From: Accumulibacter sp.
Lineage (GTDB): Bacteria > Pseudomonadota > Gammaproteobacteria > Burkholderiales > Rhodocyclaceae
Assembly (NCBI GenBank): GCA_031284185.1
Contig: JAITAJ010000242.1
Location: 1 to 14,941, forward strand
Direction of reading: 5' to 3'
Length of the DNA stretch: 14,941 bases
Shown here: positions 1 through 5,523 of the stretch, in pieces
How the letters are laid out: each line of letters starts with the position of its first letter
How positions within the stretch are numbered: position 1 is the first letter of the stretch
Made by a program: the position numbers and the translations under genes
Notes under the pieces: generated by a model
Database searches by the model: none
Told to the model about the DNA's origin: nothing
What the model saw: the letters and a program-made list of their open reading frames with translations, nothing else

Positions 1-1
1 C

Positions 2-127
2 AAGGACGACGTCAGGGAAGTGCGCGCCGGCTTCGAGTGCGGCCTGTCGCTGAAGAATTACACCCACTACGAGCAGGGCGACCAGCTCGAAGTCTACGAC
101 CTGACCGAAGTCGCGCGGATGCTCTAG
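2..127 (+). CDS. infB: Translation initiation factor IF-2, C-terminal fragment (gene enters from the left edge)
   Basis: Only the last 41 codons and the TAG stop are in the window. The reading frame gives KDDVREVRAGFECGLSLKNY near its start and ends in VYDLTEVARML. The V-x-x-G-x-E-CG-L-x-x-x-NY pattern is typical of the last beta-barrel (domain IV/C2) of IF-2, which binds the formyl-Met end of initiator tRNA. IF-2 is a cytosolic GTPase that brings fMet-tRNA to the 30S subunit. The next gene is rbfA, which follows infB in many proteobacteria, and this supports the call. The fragment is cut by the window edge, so nothing can be said about the G domain. Confidence 0.93.
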   Translation, partial: KDDVREVRAGFECGLSLKNYTHYEQGDQLEVYDLTEVARML

Positions 128-137
128 GGAATCCGCC

Positions 138-524
138 GTGACCGTCAACAAGGGGTTCGCGCGCCGCGACCGGATCGCCGAGCAGGTTCGCCGGGAGCTG
201 GCCGAACTGATCCGCGCCGAAGTGAAGGATCCGCGCATCGGCATGATCAGCATCACGGGCGTCGAAGTCTCGGCGGATTACGCTCATGCCAGGGTATTTT
301 TCAGCAGCATGTCCGGGCGCGAACACGTCGATTCGGCGCTGGCCGGTCTGCAAAGGGCGGCGGGGTTTCTGCGCCGCGAGCTTGGACGGCGCATCACCCT
401 CCACAACACGCCGCAGCTGCGTTTCATTTTCGACGAATCGCTCGAACGCGGAGCGGACCTCTCCAGATTGATCCATGAGGCCGTCTCGATTTCCGACGCC
501 TCGGATTCGACGAAAGACGTCTAG
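138..524 (+). CDS. rbfA: 30S ribosome-binding factor A
   Basis: This gene encodes a 128-residue protein, the usual size for RbfA, a cold-shock-associated KH-fold factor that binds immature 30S subunits and helps 16S rRNA 5'-end maturation. Visible family signatures are the N-terminal helix with R-x-x-R-I-A-E-Q-V-R-R-E-L (about 9-21), the DPR motif (31-33), and the C-terminal TPQLRFIFDESLERG block (91-105). The start is GTG, ten bases after the infB stop. AGGGA at 126-130, overlapping the infB stop, is a good ribosome-binding site at 7-nt spacing and favours this start. The acidic, Ser-rich tail (about 117-128) is not conserved in the family. Translational coupling to infB is likely. Confidence 0.96.
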   Translation: MTVNKGFARRDRIAEQVRRELAELIRAEVKDPRIGMISITGVEVSADYAHARVFFSSMSGREHVDSALAGLQRAAGFLRRELGRRITLHNTPQLRFIFDESLERGADLSRLIHEAVSISDASDSTKDV

Positions 525-541
525 ACCGAGGCTCGGCACCG

Positions 542-883
542 ATGGATACGCAAATGCAGTGGCTGTTTCTGGCCGTGGCCATCGTCAGCGAGCTCATCGG
601 CACGATGGCCTTGCAGGCATCGGGAAGTTTCTCGCGTCCATGCCCCTCCGCCATCGTCATCCTTGGTTATGCGTCGGCCTTCTACTTCCTCTCGCTCGCG
701 CTCGAAACGATTCCGGTCGGGGTAGCCTATGCGATCTGGTCCGGCGTCGGCGTCGTCCTGATCGCGTTGATTGCGTGGATTCTCCACGGGCAGGCGCTCG
801 ATCTTCCGGCGATCATCGGCATCCTGCTCATCGTGGCTGGCGTCGTCGTGCTCAATCTGTTTTCCAGTACCTCTCACGCATGA
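542..883 (+). CDS. Small multidrug resistance (SMR) family efflux transporter, EmrE-like
   Basis: The 113-residue protein has four predicted membrane helices (about 6-24, 36-54, 60-80 and 88-106). SMR proteins work as inner-membrane dimers that exchange protons for cationic, aromatic drugs such as quaternary ammonium compounds. The essential membrane-embedded glutamate is present (E17 in SELIGT, equivalent to EmrE E14). The GVAYAIWSGVGVVLI segment carries the conserved tryptophan (W66, equivalent to EmrE W63), and the LDLPAIIGILLIVAGVVVLN C-terminal helix is very close to EmrE. GAGG at 528-531 precedes the ATG by 10 nt. The gene lies 17 nt after rbfA and in line with truB, so it is probably co-transcribed with translation genes, which is not its usual place. 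It looks EmrE/Qac-like rather than SugE/Gdx-like, but substrate is inference. Confidence 0.92.
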   Translation: MDTQMQWLFLAVAIVSELIGTMALQASGSFSRPCPSAIVILGYASAFYFLSLALETIPVGVAYAIWSGVGVVLIALIAWILHGQALDLPAIIGILLIVAGVVVLNLFSSTSHA

Positions 884-939
884 ACCGCCCGACCCATCGT
901 TCCGCCGTACCCGCGCGAAAAGCGGCGCGGCCCGCCTAG
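880..939 (+). other. Possible 19-codon leader ORF between the SMR gene and truB
   Basis: An ATG overlaps the SMR stop codon in an ATGA arrangement and opens a 19-codon frame (MNRPTHRSAVPARKAARPA) ending in TAG at 937-939, only 7 nt before the TTG proposed for truB. It is basic and low in complexity and matches no family I know. It could be a translated leader that passes ribosomes to truB by termination and re-initiation. It could also be the old truB N-terminus separated by a frameshift, or chance. I list it because it bears on the truB start choice. Confidence 0.25.
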
Positions 940-946
940 GCTCGCC

Positions 947-1858
947 TTGGACGCGGACAAGCCCACCACGAAGCGCGCCTGGTTGCGCGTCGATGGCGTC
1001 CTGTTGCTCGACAAGCCGCGCGGCATGAGTTCGAACGCGGCCTTGCAGGCGGCCCGGCGCCTGTTCCGCGCGGCGAAGGCGGGGCATACGGGAACGCTCG
1101 ACCCGATCGCCACGGGCCTGCTCCCGTTGTGTTTCGGCGAGGCCACCAAGTTCTCTTCCGGCCTGCTCGGCGCCGGCAAGACCTACGAGGCGGAAATCTG
1201 TTTCGGGGTGACGACCGACACCGGGGATGTCGAAGGCGAGGTGCTGGAACGCCGGGCGCCGGAATTCGACCAGCGCGCGCTCGAAGCGGTGTTGGGAAGG
1301 TTCCGTGGGCGCATCACGCAGATTCCGCCGATGTATTCGGCCCTGAAGCGCGAGGGTCAGCCGCTCTACAAACTGGCGCGCCGGGGCATCACGGTCGAGC
1401 GCGAGGCGCGTGAAGTCGAGATCGGCGAACTGGTGTTGTTCGATTACGCCGCGCCGCGTTGCCGCCTGCGCGTGAGCTGCGGCAAGGGGACCTACATCCG
1501 CACGCTTGCCGAGGACATCGGGCAAGCGCTCGGCTGTGGCGCGCATCTTGCCGCCCTGCGCCGGGTGGCGGTCGGCGGCGTGCCGGTTGCGCGGGCGGTG
1601 ACGCTCGATGCGCTCGACGCCCTGCCGGAAGATCAGCGGCAGCGCTGGCTGCTCCCGCCCGACGCGCTGTTGCAGTCTCTCCCGGAAATCCGGCTCGACG
1701 AGGCGCAAACTCAGCGTTTCACGCACGGCAACCCGGTTGCCGTCGAATGTGAAATTCAGGGGGAATGCCGCGTTTACGCGGCGGGCGGACTGCTTGGAGT
1801 CGGCCATGCCGATGCCGCCGGGATCGTACATCCGCATCGCCTGGTGGCCTTCCGCTGA
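947..1858 (+). CDS. truB: tRNA pseudouridine(55) synthase TruB
   Basis: This 303-residue protein has the normal length of proteobacterial TruB, which makes pseudouridine 55 in the T-loop of tRNAs and also has tRNA-chaperone activity. The family motifs are clear: VDGVLLLDKPRGMSSN (about 15-30), GHTGTLDPIATG (47-58) with catalytic Asp at D52, IPPMYSALKREG, and GKGTYIRTLAEDIG. A C-terminal PUA-like segment ends in HPHRLVAFR. The start is uncertain. TTG at 947 gives an N-terminus about as long as E. coli TruB, no ATG or GTG lies in frame between the preceding stop (881) and this point, and a second TTG at 983 is also possible. The ribosome-binding site is weak. It is the last gene of the infB cluster; no clear terminator follows. 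Confidence 0.93.
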   Translation: MDADKPTTKRAWLRVDGVLLLDKPRGMSSNAALQAARRLFRAAKAGHTGTLDPIATGLLPLCFGEATKFSSGLLGAGKTYEAEICFGVTTDTGDVEGEVLERRAPEFDQRALEAVLGRFRGRITQIPPMYSALKREGQPLYKLARRGITVEREAREVEIGELVLFDYAAPRCRLRVSCGKGTYIRTLAEDIGQALGCGAHLAALRRVAVGGVPVARAVTLDALDALPEDQRQRWLLPPDALLQSLPEIRLDEAQTQRFTHGNPVAVECEIQGECRVYAAGGLLGVGHADAAGIVHPHRLVAFR

Positions 1859-1913
1859 TTGTTGTCCGATCATGGAAAAGGATGGAAATGCGGTTCGTGA
1901 TCTTTTCTCGAAC
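1859..1913. other. Short gap after truB with no feature seen
   Basis: This stretch lies between the truB stop and the end of the integrase remnant. It has a loose GATCA/TGATC inverted pair with a 27-nt gap but no convincing terminator. It also shows no duplicate of the tRNA-Val 3' end that could mark the far attachment site of the lost island. Confidence 0.4.
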
Positions 1914-2207
1914 TCAAGACACGTCCATAAGCGGCTTGGCCCCAGGCCACGGGAAAATGTCCTTTTCCAGCCGCCCCAGGATTCTGCCGACGTTGGACGG
2001 CGCTTCGTCCTTGCGCCAATCCTCGAACCATGCCCAAGCCGCCTTGGCGAAAGTTTCAGCGTTGCGTTCAGGTTCGGCTTTGCGCTCTCGCGTCGTTCTT
2101 CCCTGGCCGCGCTCGGATCAACACCATCGATCGGCAGCTTTTTGGCTTTGTCCCGAAAGTCTCGCGCTTCTTTGCTTGTCCGACAGGGGAAGCGTTCGTT
2201 TAGGCAT
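1914..2207 (-). pseudogene. Remnant of a P4-type tyrosine recombinase (integrase), broken into three pieces
   Basis: On the minus strand three short stretches resemble the N-terminal third of P4-family integrases. From 2207 an ATG gives MPKRTLPLSDKQ. A different frame gives KEARDFRDKAKKLPIDGVDP, then SAAREERRES (from about 2173). A third stretch, back in the first frame, gives ERNAETFAKAAWAWFEDW and then RILGRLEKDIFPW, GAKPLMDVS and a stop at 1914. Homologues have about 60 residues between the first two pieces, so an internal deletion is inferred. The second break fits loss of one A in the AAA run at 2079-2081. The catalytic domain (R...H-x-x-R...Y) is absent. The fragment lies 3' of tRNA-Val with its 5' end facing the tRNA, as usual for islands inserted at tRNA genes. 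Family assignment is from memory of the pattern. Confidence 0.78.
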
Positions 2208-2317
2208 GACCGAGTCCCCGTATGCCAGGTACGAGGCGTGAAAATTTTGTACCCAAGGTCATGCCTATACCCGAAAACATCGGAAAACGCCGAATACTTT
2301 CGGACTACCTGGGCCAA

Positions 2318-2360
2318 GAAAAAAGCCCGGAAACCTTGCGTTTACCTGGTTTTTCGGGCT
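2318..2360 (-). terminator. Intrinsic terminator of the tRNA-Val transcript
   Basis: On the minus strand, AGCCCGAAAAACC (2360-2348) pairs with GGTTTCCGGGCT (2335-2324) across a 12-nt loop. The stem is GC-rich at its base with a small internal mismatch, and a T run follows (2324-2319). It begins 29 nt after the CCA end of tRNA-Val and fits factor-independent termination of that transcript. Confidence 0.8.
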
Positions 2361-2389
2361 GTACCGGAGGACTGCTTCGGATGGTCTGT

Positions 2390-2464
2390 TGGTGGGCAGT
2401 ACTGGGATCGAACCAGTGACCCCCGCCGTGTGAAGGCGGTGCTCTACCGCTGAGCTAACTGCCC
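2390..2464 (-). tRNA. tRNA-Val, anticodon CAC
   Basis: The minus strand folds into a complete cloverleaf of 75 nt including an encoded CCA. The acceptor stem GGGCAGT pairs with ACTGCCC, the D arm has GCTC/GAGC, the anticodon stem CCGCC/GGCGG carries loop TTCACAC, and the T arm is ACTGG-TTCGATC-CCAGT. The anticodon at 2432-2430 is CAC, reading GUG (valine). It has its own promoter and terminator and stands alone. A decayed integrase lies just beyond its 3' end, so it probably served as an integration site in the past. Confidence 0.97.
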
Positions 2465-2480
2465 GAATGGAGCGGGGTGG

Positions 2481-2509
2481 ATTACACCACAAGCCGACAG
2501 ACAGGTCAA
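2481..2509 (-). promoter_or_regulatory. Sigma70-type promoter of tRNA-Val
   Basis: On the minus strand, TTGACC (2509-2504) and TGTAAT (2486-2481) are separated by exactly 17 nt. The predicted start falls shortly upstream of the mature tRNA 5' end at 2464. The match to -35/-10 consensus is 5/6 at each box, and position and spacing fit a strong stable-RNA promoter. Confidence 0.8.
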
Positions 2510-2633
2510 ATTTCGGCGCGTATTTTTACCGCCTCACGTTGAAACGGCACACGATGAACGTCGCCGACAGACAAGAAAAACTCTGTCTTCTGAACTCTGT
2601 CATCAGGAATTCTTTCCGGCGGCGGGCCATGCT

Positions 2634-2642
2634 TGCTATACT
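2634..2642 (+). promoter_or_regulatory. Extended -10 promoter for the MBL-fold hydrolase gene
   Basis: TGCTATACT holds a TG-n extension followed by TATACT (5/6 to TATAAT). No good -35 hexamer lies 17 nt upstream, as is usual for extended -10 promoters. The start of transcription would be near 2649, leaving a leader of about 33 nt with no clear Shine-Dalgarno site before the ATG at 2682. Confidence 0.55.
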
Positions 2643-2681
2643 TCGCCGTCGAACCCGCCTTGACATCCTCCCGTTCCCGCC

Positions 2682-3326
2682 ATGACCCTAAACTATCAGA
2701 TCGTACCGGTTACTCCGTTCGAGCAGAATTGCACACTCCTCTGGTGCGACGAGACGAAGCGCGCCGCCGTGGTCGATCCCGGCGGAGATATTCCCCGAAT
2801 CCTGGCGGCGGTCGAAGAGCGCGGCCTCGTCGTGGAGCGGATACTGGTCACGCATGGACACATCGATCATGCCGGCGGCGTGGCCGAACTGGCCGAAAGT
2901 CTGTCGGTGCCGGTCGAAGGCCCGCAGGAAGACGATCGTTTCTGGATAGACGGCATGCCACAGCAAGCGCGGATGTTCGGCTTTCCCGGTGTCCGCTCCT
3001 TCGTGCCGGACCGCTGGCTGAAACAGGGCGACACGATCCGCTTCGGGCAGGTCGGGATGGAGGTACTGCATTGTCCCGGCCACACGCCGGGGCATGTGGT
3101 CTTTTTCAGCGATGCGGCTCGCCTTGCGGTCGTCGGCGACGTTCTGTTCCGGGGCTCGGTCGGCCGCACGGATTTCCCGAAGGGGGATTTCGATGCGCTG
3201 ATCGCTTCCATCCGGCGGAAACTCTGGCCGCTTGGCGATGATGTCGCGTTCATTTCCGGCCACGGGCCGATGTCGACCTTTGGCGAAGAGCGCCTCAGCA
3301 ACCCGTTCTGCGGCGACGGCTCCTGA
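2682..3326 (+). CDS. Metallo-beta-lactamase-fold hydrolase, YcbL / type II glyoxalase-II-like
   Basis: The 214-residue protein is a small single-domain MBL-fold hydrolase. The binuclear metal ligands are present: THGHIDHAGG (H58, H60, D62, H63), CPGHTPGH (H134), GDVLF (D153) and ISGHGP (H194). The opening NYQIVPVTPFEQNCTLLWCD and the GSVGRTDFPKGD segment match the YcbL group, whose members hydrolyse S-lactoylglutathione or similar thioesters; it lacks the C-terminal helical domain of classical GloB. A thioesterase or glyoxalase II role in methylglyoxal detoxification is therefore likely but not proven. The gene has its own extended -10 promoter and a weak ribosome-binding site. Its 3' end overlaps the frame of the next gene. 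Confidence 0.92.
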   Translation: MTLNYQIVPVTPFEQNCTLLWCDETKRAAVVDPGGDIPRILAAVEERGLVVERILVTHGHIDHAGGVAELAESLSVPVEGPQEDDRFWIDGMPQQARMFGFPGVRSFVPDRWLKQGDTIRFGQVGMEVLHCPGHTPGHVVFFSDAARLAVVGDVLFRGSVGRTDFPKGDFDALIASIRRKLWPLGDDVAFISGHGPMSTFGEERLSNPFCGDGS

Positions 3327-3678
3327 AGACGGTCGGGCGCGAACTTATCAGCTGCTGATCGAGGTGGCCGCGCCGGTGCGCGTCGTCGTCGGGCGCCTGG
3401 GTGAATTCGAGTTCCCCGCCGGCCTCTACTGCTATACCGGCAGCGCCCTGCGCAATTTCGAGGCGCGCGTGCGGCGCCACCTGTCGCCGGAGAAGAAGAC
3501 GCGCTGGCACATCGATTACCTGCTTGCCGCGCCCGGTGTTCGGATACGCGAAGTGAGGCGTTTTTGCGAGGACGAATGCCTGATCAACCAACATACCGCG
3601 GGAGAGCTTCCCGTGCCCGGTTTCGGCGCCGGCGATTGCCGCGCCGGGTGCGGCAGTCATTTGAAACGGCTGGGTTGA
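3232..3678 (+). CDS. DUF123 / GIY-YIG-like small protein
   Basis: The recognisable domain runs from about residue 37 to the end of this 148-codon frame. It includes RTYQLLIEV, FPAGLYCYTGSA (61-72, the GIY-YIG-like turn), R79 and H83, the WHIDYLL motif (92-98), and FGAGDC followed by GCGSHLKRLG (131-148). This is the DUF123 pattern, found alone or fused to endonuclease III (Nth) in archaea and bacteria and structurally related to GIY-YIG nucleases; its function is unsettled. The start is unresolved. ATGs at 3232, 3238 and 3241 would overlap the preceding gene by 86-95 nt, and TTG at 3280 by 47 nt, while the conserved domain begins only after the upstream stop codon. The first 30 or so residues look like out-of-frame MBL sequence, so the true protein may be shorter. 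Confidence 0.8.
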   Translation: MAMMSRSFPATGRCRPLAKSASATRSAATAPEDGRARTYQLLIEVAAPVRVVVGRLGEFEFPAGLYCYTGSALRNFEARVRRHLSPEKKTRWHIDYLLAAPGVRIREVRRFCEDECLINQHTAGELPVPGFGAGDCRAGCGSHLKRLG

Positions 3679-3703
3679 ATGCGCCCGGACGCGGCGGTCA
3701 TTC

Positions 3704-4240
3704 TCATCCGAACGTTTCCGCCTGATCCGGGAACAGGACATCCGTGAATCCGAAGCGGCGCATGTCCTTCACGCGCATCGGGTAGAGCACGCCGTCCAGG
3801 TGGTCGGTCTCATGCTGCACGACGCGCGCGTGAAAGCCTTCCACCGTCCGGTCGACGCGCTGGCCGCGCGGATCGCGGCCCACGTAGCGCAGATGCCGCC
3901 AGCGCGGTACTTCGCCGCGCAATCCCGGCACCGACAGGCAGCCCTCCCACTCGGTTTCGATTTCCTCGGAAAGCGGCTCGAGCACCGGATTGATCAATAC
4001 CGTGCAAGGAACGCTCCCGGCCCCGGGATAGCGCGCGCTGGAAACGAAGCCGAAGATGACGACCCGCAGCCCGACGCCGATCTGCGGCGCGGCGAGACCG
4101 ACGCCATCCAGGACGCGCATGGTCTCTTTCATGTCGGCGATCAGCGCGTCGAGTTCCGGCGTATCGAAGCGGACGACCTCCCGCGCCCGCTGCAACAGCC
4201 GGGCATCGCCCATCCTAAGAACAGGCCGGATCATCGTCAT
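3704..4240 (-). CDS. def: Peptide deformylase
   Basis: The 178-residue metalloenzyme removes the formyl group from the N-terminal methionine of new proteins. All three signature motifs are intact: GVGLAAPQ (46-53), EGCLS (99-103, metal ligand C101) and QHETDHLDG (142-150, ligands H143 and H147, catalytic E144). The insert with FVSSARYPGAGSVPCTVLINP is typical of the longer proteobacterial paralogues often annotated as a second def copy, and no methionyl-tRNA formyltransferase gene adjoins it here. The start may be ATG 4240 or ATG 4234; MIRPVLRMGD at the second matches family N-termini better. It overlaps the end of mtnP by 20-26 nt, so it is the last gene of the minus-strand operon. It converges on the DUF123 gene with 25 nt between and no clear terminator. 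Confidence 0.95.
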   Translation of the reverse strand: MTMIRPVLRMGDARLLQRAREVVRFDTPELDALIADMKETMRVLDGVGLAAPQIGVGLRVVIFGFVSSARYPGAGSVPCTVLINPVLEPLSEEIETEWEGCLSVPGLRGEVPRWRHLRYVGRDPRGQRVDRTVEGFHARVVQHETDHLDGVLYPMRVKDMRRFGFTDVLFPDQAETFG

Positions 4241-4973
4241 GGAGCGCCAGATTTTCGATGATGGCGCGCGCGCGGCCCGTGGATTCGGCGAGCACCGCCT
4301 CGATCGTCTCGAAGCGGATCCCGTTCCGGCTATCGGCGCGCCCCGCCGCGTAGTTCGCCACGATGTTGATCGTCGCGTAGGGAACGCCCAGTTCCTTGGC
4401 CAGCGCGGCTTCGGGCATGCCGGTCATGCCTACCACGTCGGCGCCGTCGCGCTCCAGCCGGTCGATCTCGGCGGACGTCTCCAGGCGCGGCCCCTGCGTC
4501 ACGGCATAAACCGCGCCATCGCCGACCGCCACGCCGGCGGCATCCGCCGCCCCGAGCAGCCGGGCGCGCAAGCCCGGATCATACGGCTCGGTGAAATCGA
4601 CATGCACCACCGCGCTATCGTAGCCTTCGTGGTAGGTGCTCTTTCGTCCCCAGGTGTAGTCGATGATCTGGTGCGGGATGAGCACGTCGCCGGGTTTCAG
4701 GTCCGGCCGGATGCAGCCCACCGAGGCCACCGAGACGATGGCTTCCGCGCCGTTTTTGGCCAGCGCCCAGATGTTCGCCCGGTAATTCACTTCGTGCGGC
4801 GCAATGACGTGCCCGTAACCATGCCGCGCGAGAAAGACCGCGGGACGCCCGCGAATCTGTCCGAAAACGACCGCGCCGGAAGGTTCGCCGTAAGGCGTGC
4901 GCAGCACCTCGCGGTGCGATACGTCGAGATTGGCGAGTTGCGACAGGCCGCTTCCGCCGATGATTGCCAGCAT
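4215..4973 (-). CDS. S-methyl-5'-thioinosine phosphorylase (MTAP/PNP family)
   Basis: The 252-residue protein belongs to the trimeric purine nucleoside phosphorylase / MTA phosphorylase family. Visible motifs are the phosphate-binding IIGGSGL (4-10), LARHGYGHVIAPHEVNYRAN (48-67), PGDVLIPHQIIDYT, TQGPRLETSAEI (159-170) and VGMTGMPEAALAKELGVPYA (181-200). Where MTA phosphorylases have aspartates that hold 6-aminopurines, this protein has N207-Y-A-A, a change that favours 6-oxopurines. The pattern is close to the Pseudomonas aeruginosa methylthioinosine phosphorylase, so the likely reaction is methylthioinosine plus phosphate to hypoxanthine plus 5-methylthioribose-1-phosphate. The hpt gene ends 1 nt upstream, which fits salvage of the released hypoxanthine. 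Use of MTA or inosine cannot be excluded. Confidence 0.88.
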   Translation of the reverse strand: MLAIIGGSGLSQLANLDVSHREVLRTPYGEPSGAVVFGQIRGRPAVFLARHGYGHVIAPHEVNYRANIWALAKNGAEAIVSVASVGCIRPDLKPGDVLIPHQIIDYTWGRKSTYHEGYDSAVVHVDFTEPYDPGLRARLLGAADAAGVAVGDGAVYAVTQGPRLETSAEIDRLERDGADVVGMTGMPEAALAKELGVPYATINIVANYAAGRADSRNGIRFETIEAVLAESTGRARAIIENLALHDDDPACS

Positions 4974-4974
4974 C

Positions 4975-5523
4975 CTAGTTCTCCTTTGCCGCGTAGATGG
5001 CCGGCAGATTGCGCCATTTTCCGCGCACGTCCATGCCGTAGCCGAACACGAAACGATCCGGCACGGACAAGGCGGCGAAATCGGCCTTGATCGGCTTTTC
5101 CCCGCGCTTTTGCTTTTCCACCAGCACCGCCGTGTGACATGCCGCCGCGCCCAGTTCCCGCAGGCGCTCGACGATCGCCGCCAGGGTGAATCCTTCGTCG
5201 AGGATGTCGTCGATGACCAGCACCGTCCGCCCTTCGACCGGCGTTTGCGACGAAGACCGCCAGGTGAGCGCGCCCCCCGAGGTTTGCCGGCCGTAACGGG
5301 TCACGTGGATATGGTCGAAATCGAGCGGAAAGCGCATCCGCATCATCAGTTGTCCGGCGAACGGCACGCCACCGTTCATGACGCACAGCAGCAGCGGATT
5401 TTCGTTTTCCAGCCGCCGCGTGATTTGCTCGGCGACGCGGCTTACCGCGGCGTCCACCGCCTCCGGCGAATGGATGAGTTCCGCTCCGGCGAGAATCGCC
5501 CTCGCTTCCTGAAGGTCTGTCAT
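4975..5523 (-). CDS. hpt: Hypoxanthine(-guanine) phosphoribosyltransferase
   Basis: The 182-residue type I phosphoribosyltransferase converts hypoxanthine (and probably guanine) with PRPP to IMP or GMP in the cytosol. The PRPP-binding loop VLVIDDILDEGFT is at 101-113. Other family features are the PPi-loop region LLCVMNGGVPFAGQL (45-59), the HVTRYGRQTSGG flexible-loop region (73-84) and C-terminal DRFVFGYGMDVRGKWRNLPAIY (157-177), which holds the purine. I chose ATG 5523 although the frame stays open upstream, because this ATG forms a 4-nt ATGA overlap with the galU stop and gives the family's usual length. The arrangement predicts translational coupling to galU, and mtnP follows after 1 nt. 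Confidence 0.93.
   Translation of the reverse strand: MTDLQEARAILAGAELIHSPEAVDAAVSRVAEQITRRLENENPLLLCVMNGGVPFAGQLMMRMRFPLDFDHIHVTRYGRQTSGGALTWRSSSQTPVEGRTVLVIDDILDEGFTLAAIVERLRELGAAACHTAVLVEKQKRGEKPIKADFAALSVPDRFVFGYGMDVRGKWRNLPAIYAAKEN

Noticed and set aside
1868..1911. Terminator after truB built from GATCA/TGATC
   Set aside because: The stem is only 5 bp with a 27-nt loop and a broken T run; it is not convincing.
521..2317. Long minus-strand reading frame opposite rbfA, the SMR gene and truB
   Set aside because: It is antisense to three well-supported genes. Its length follows from their GC-rich codon use. Only a short part near its 5' end has meaning, as one piece of the integrase remnant.
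1859..2389. Second attachment-site copy of the tRNA-Val 3' end
   Set aside because: I read both strands for a repeat of the T-arm/acceptor sequence and found none, so island boundaries cannot be drawn.
2660..2665. Perfect TTGACA hexamer just before the MBL-fold gene
   Set aside because: No -10 hexamer lies at 16-18 nt; the nearest TAAACT is 23 nt away and inside the gene. The extended -10 at 2634-2642 explains the promoter better.
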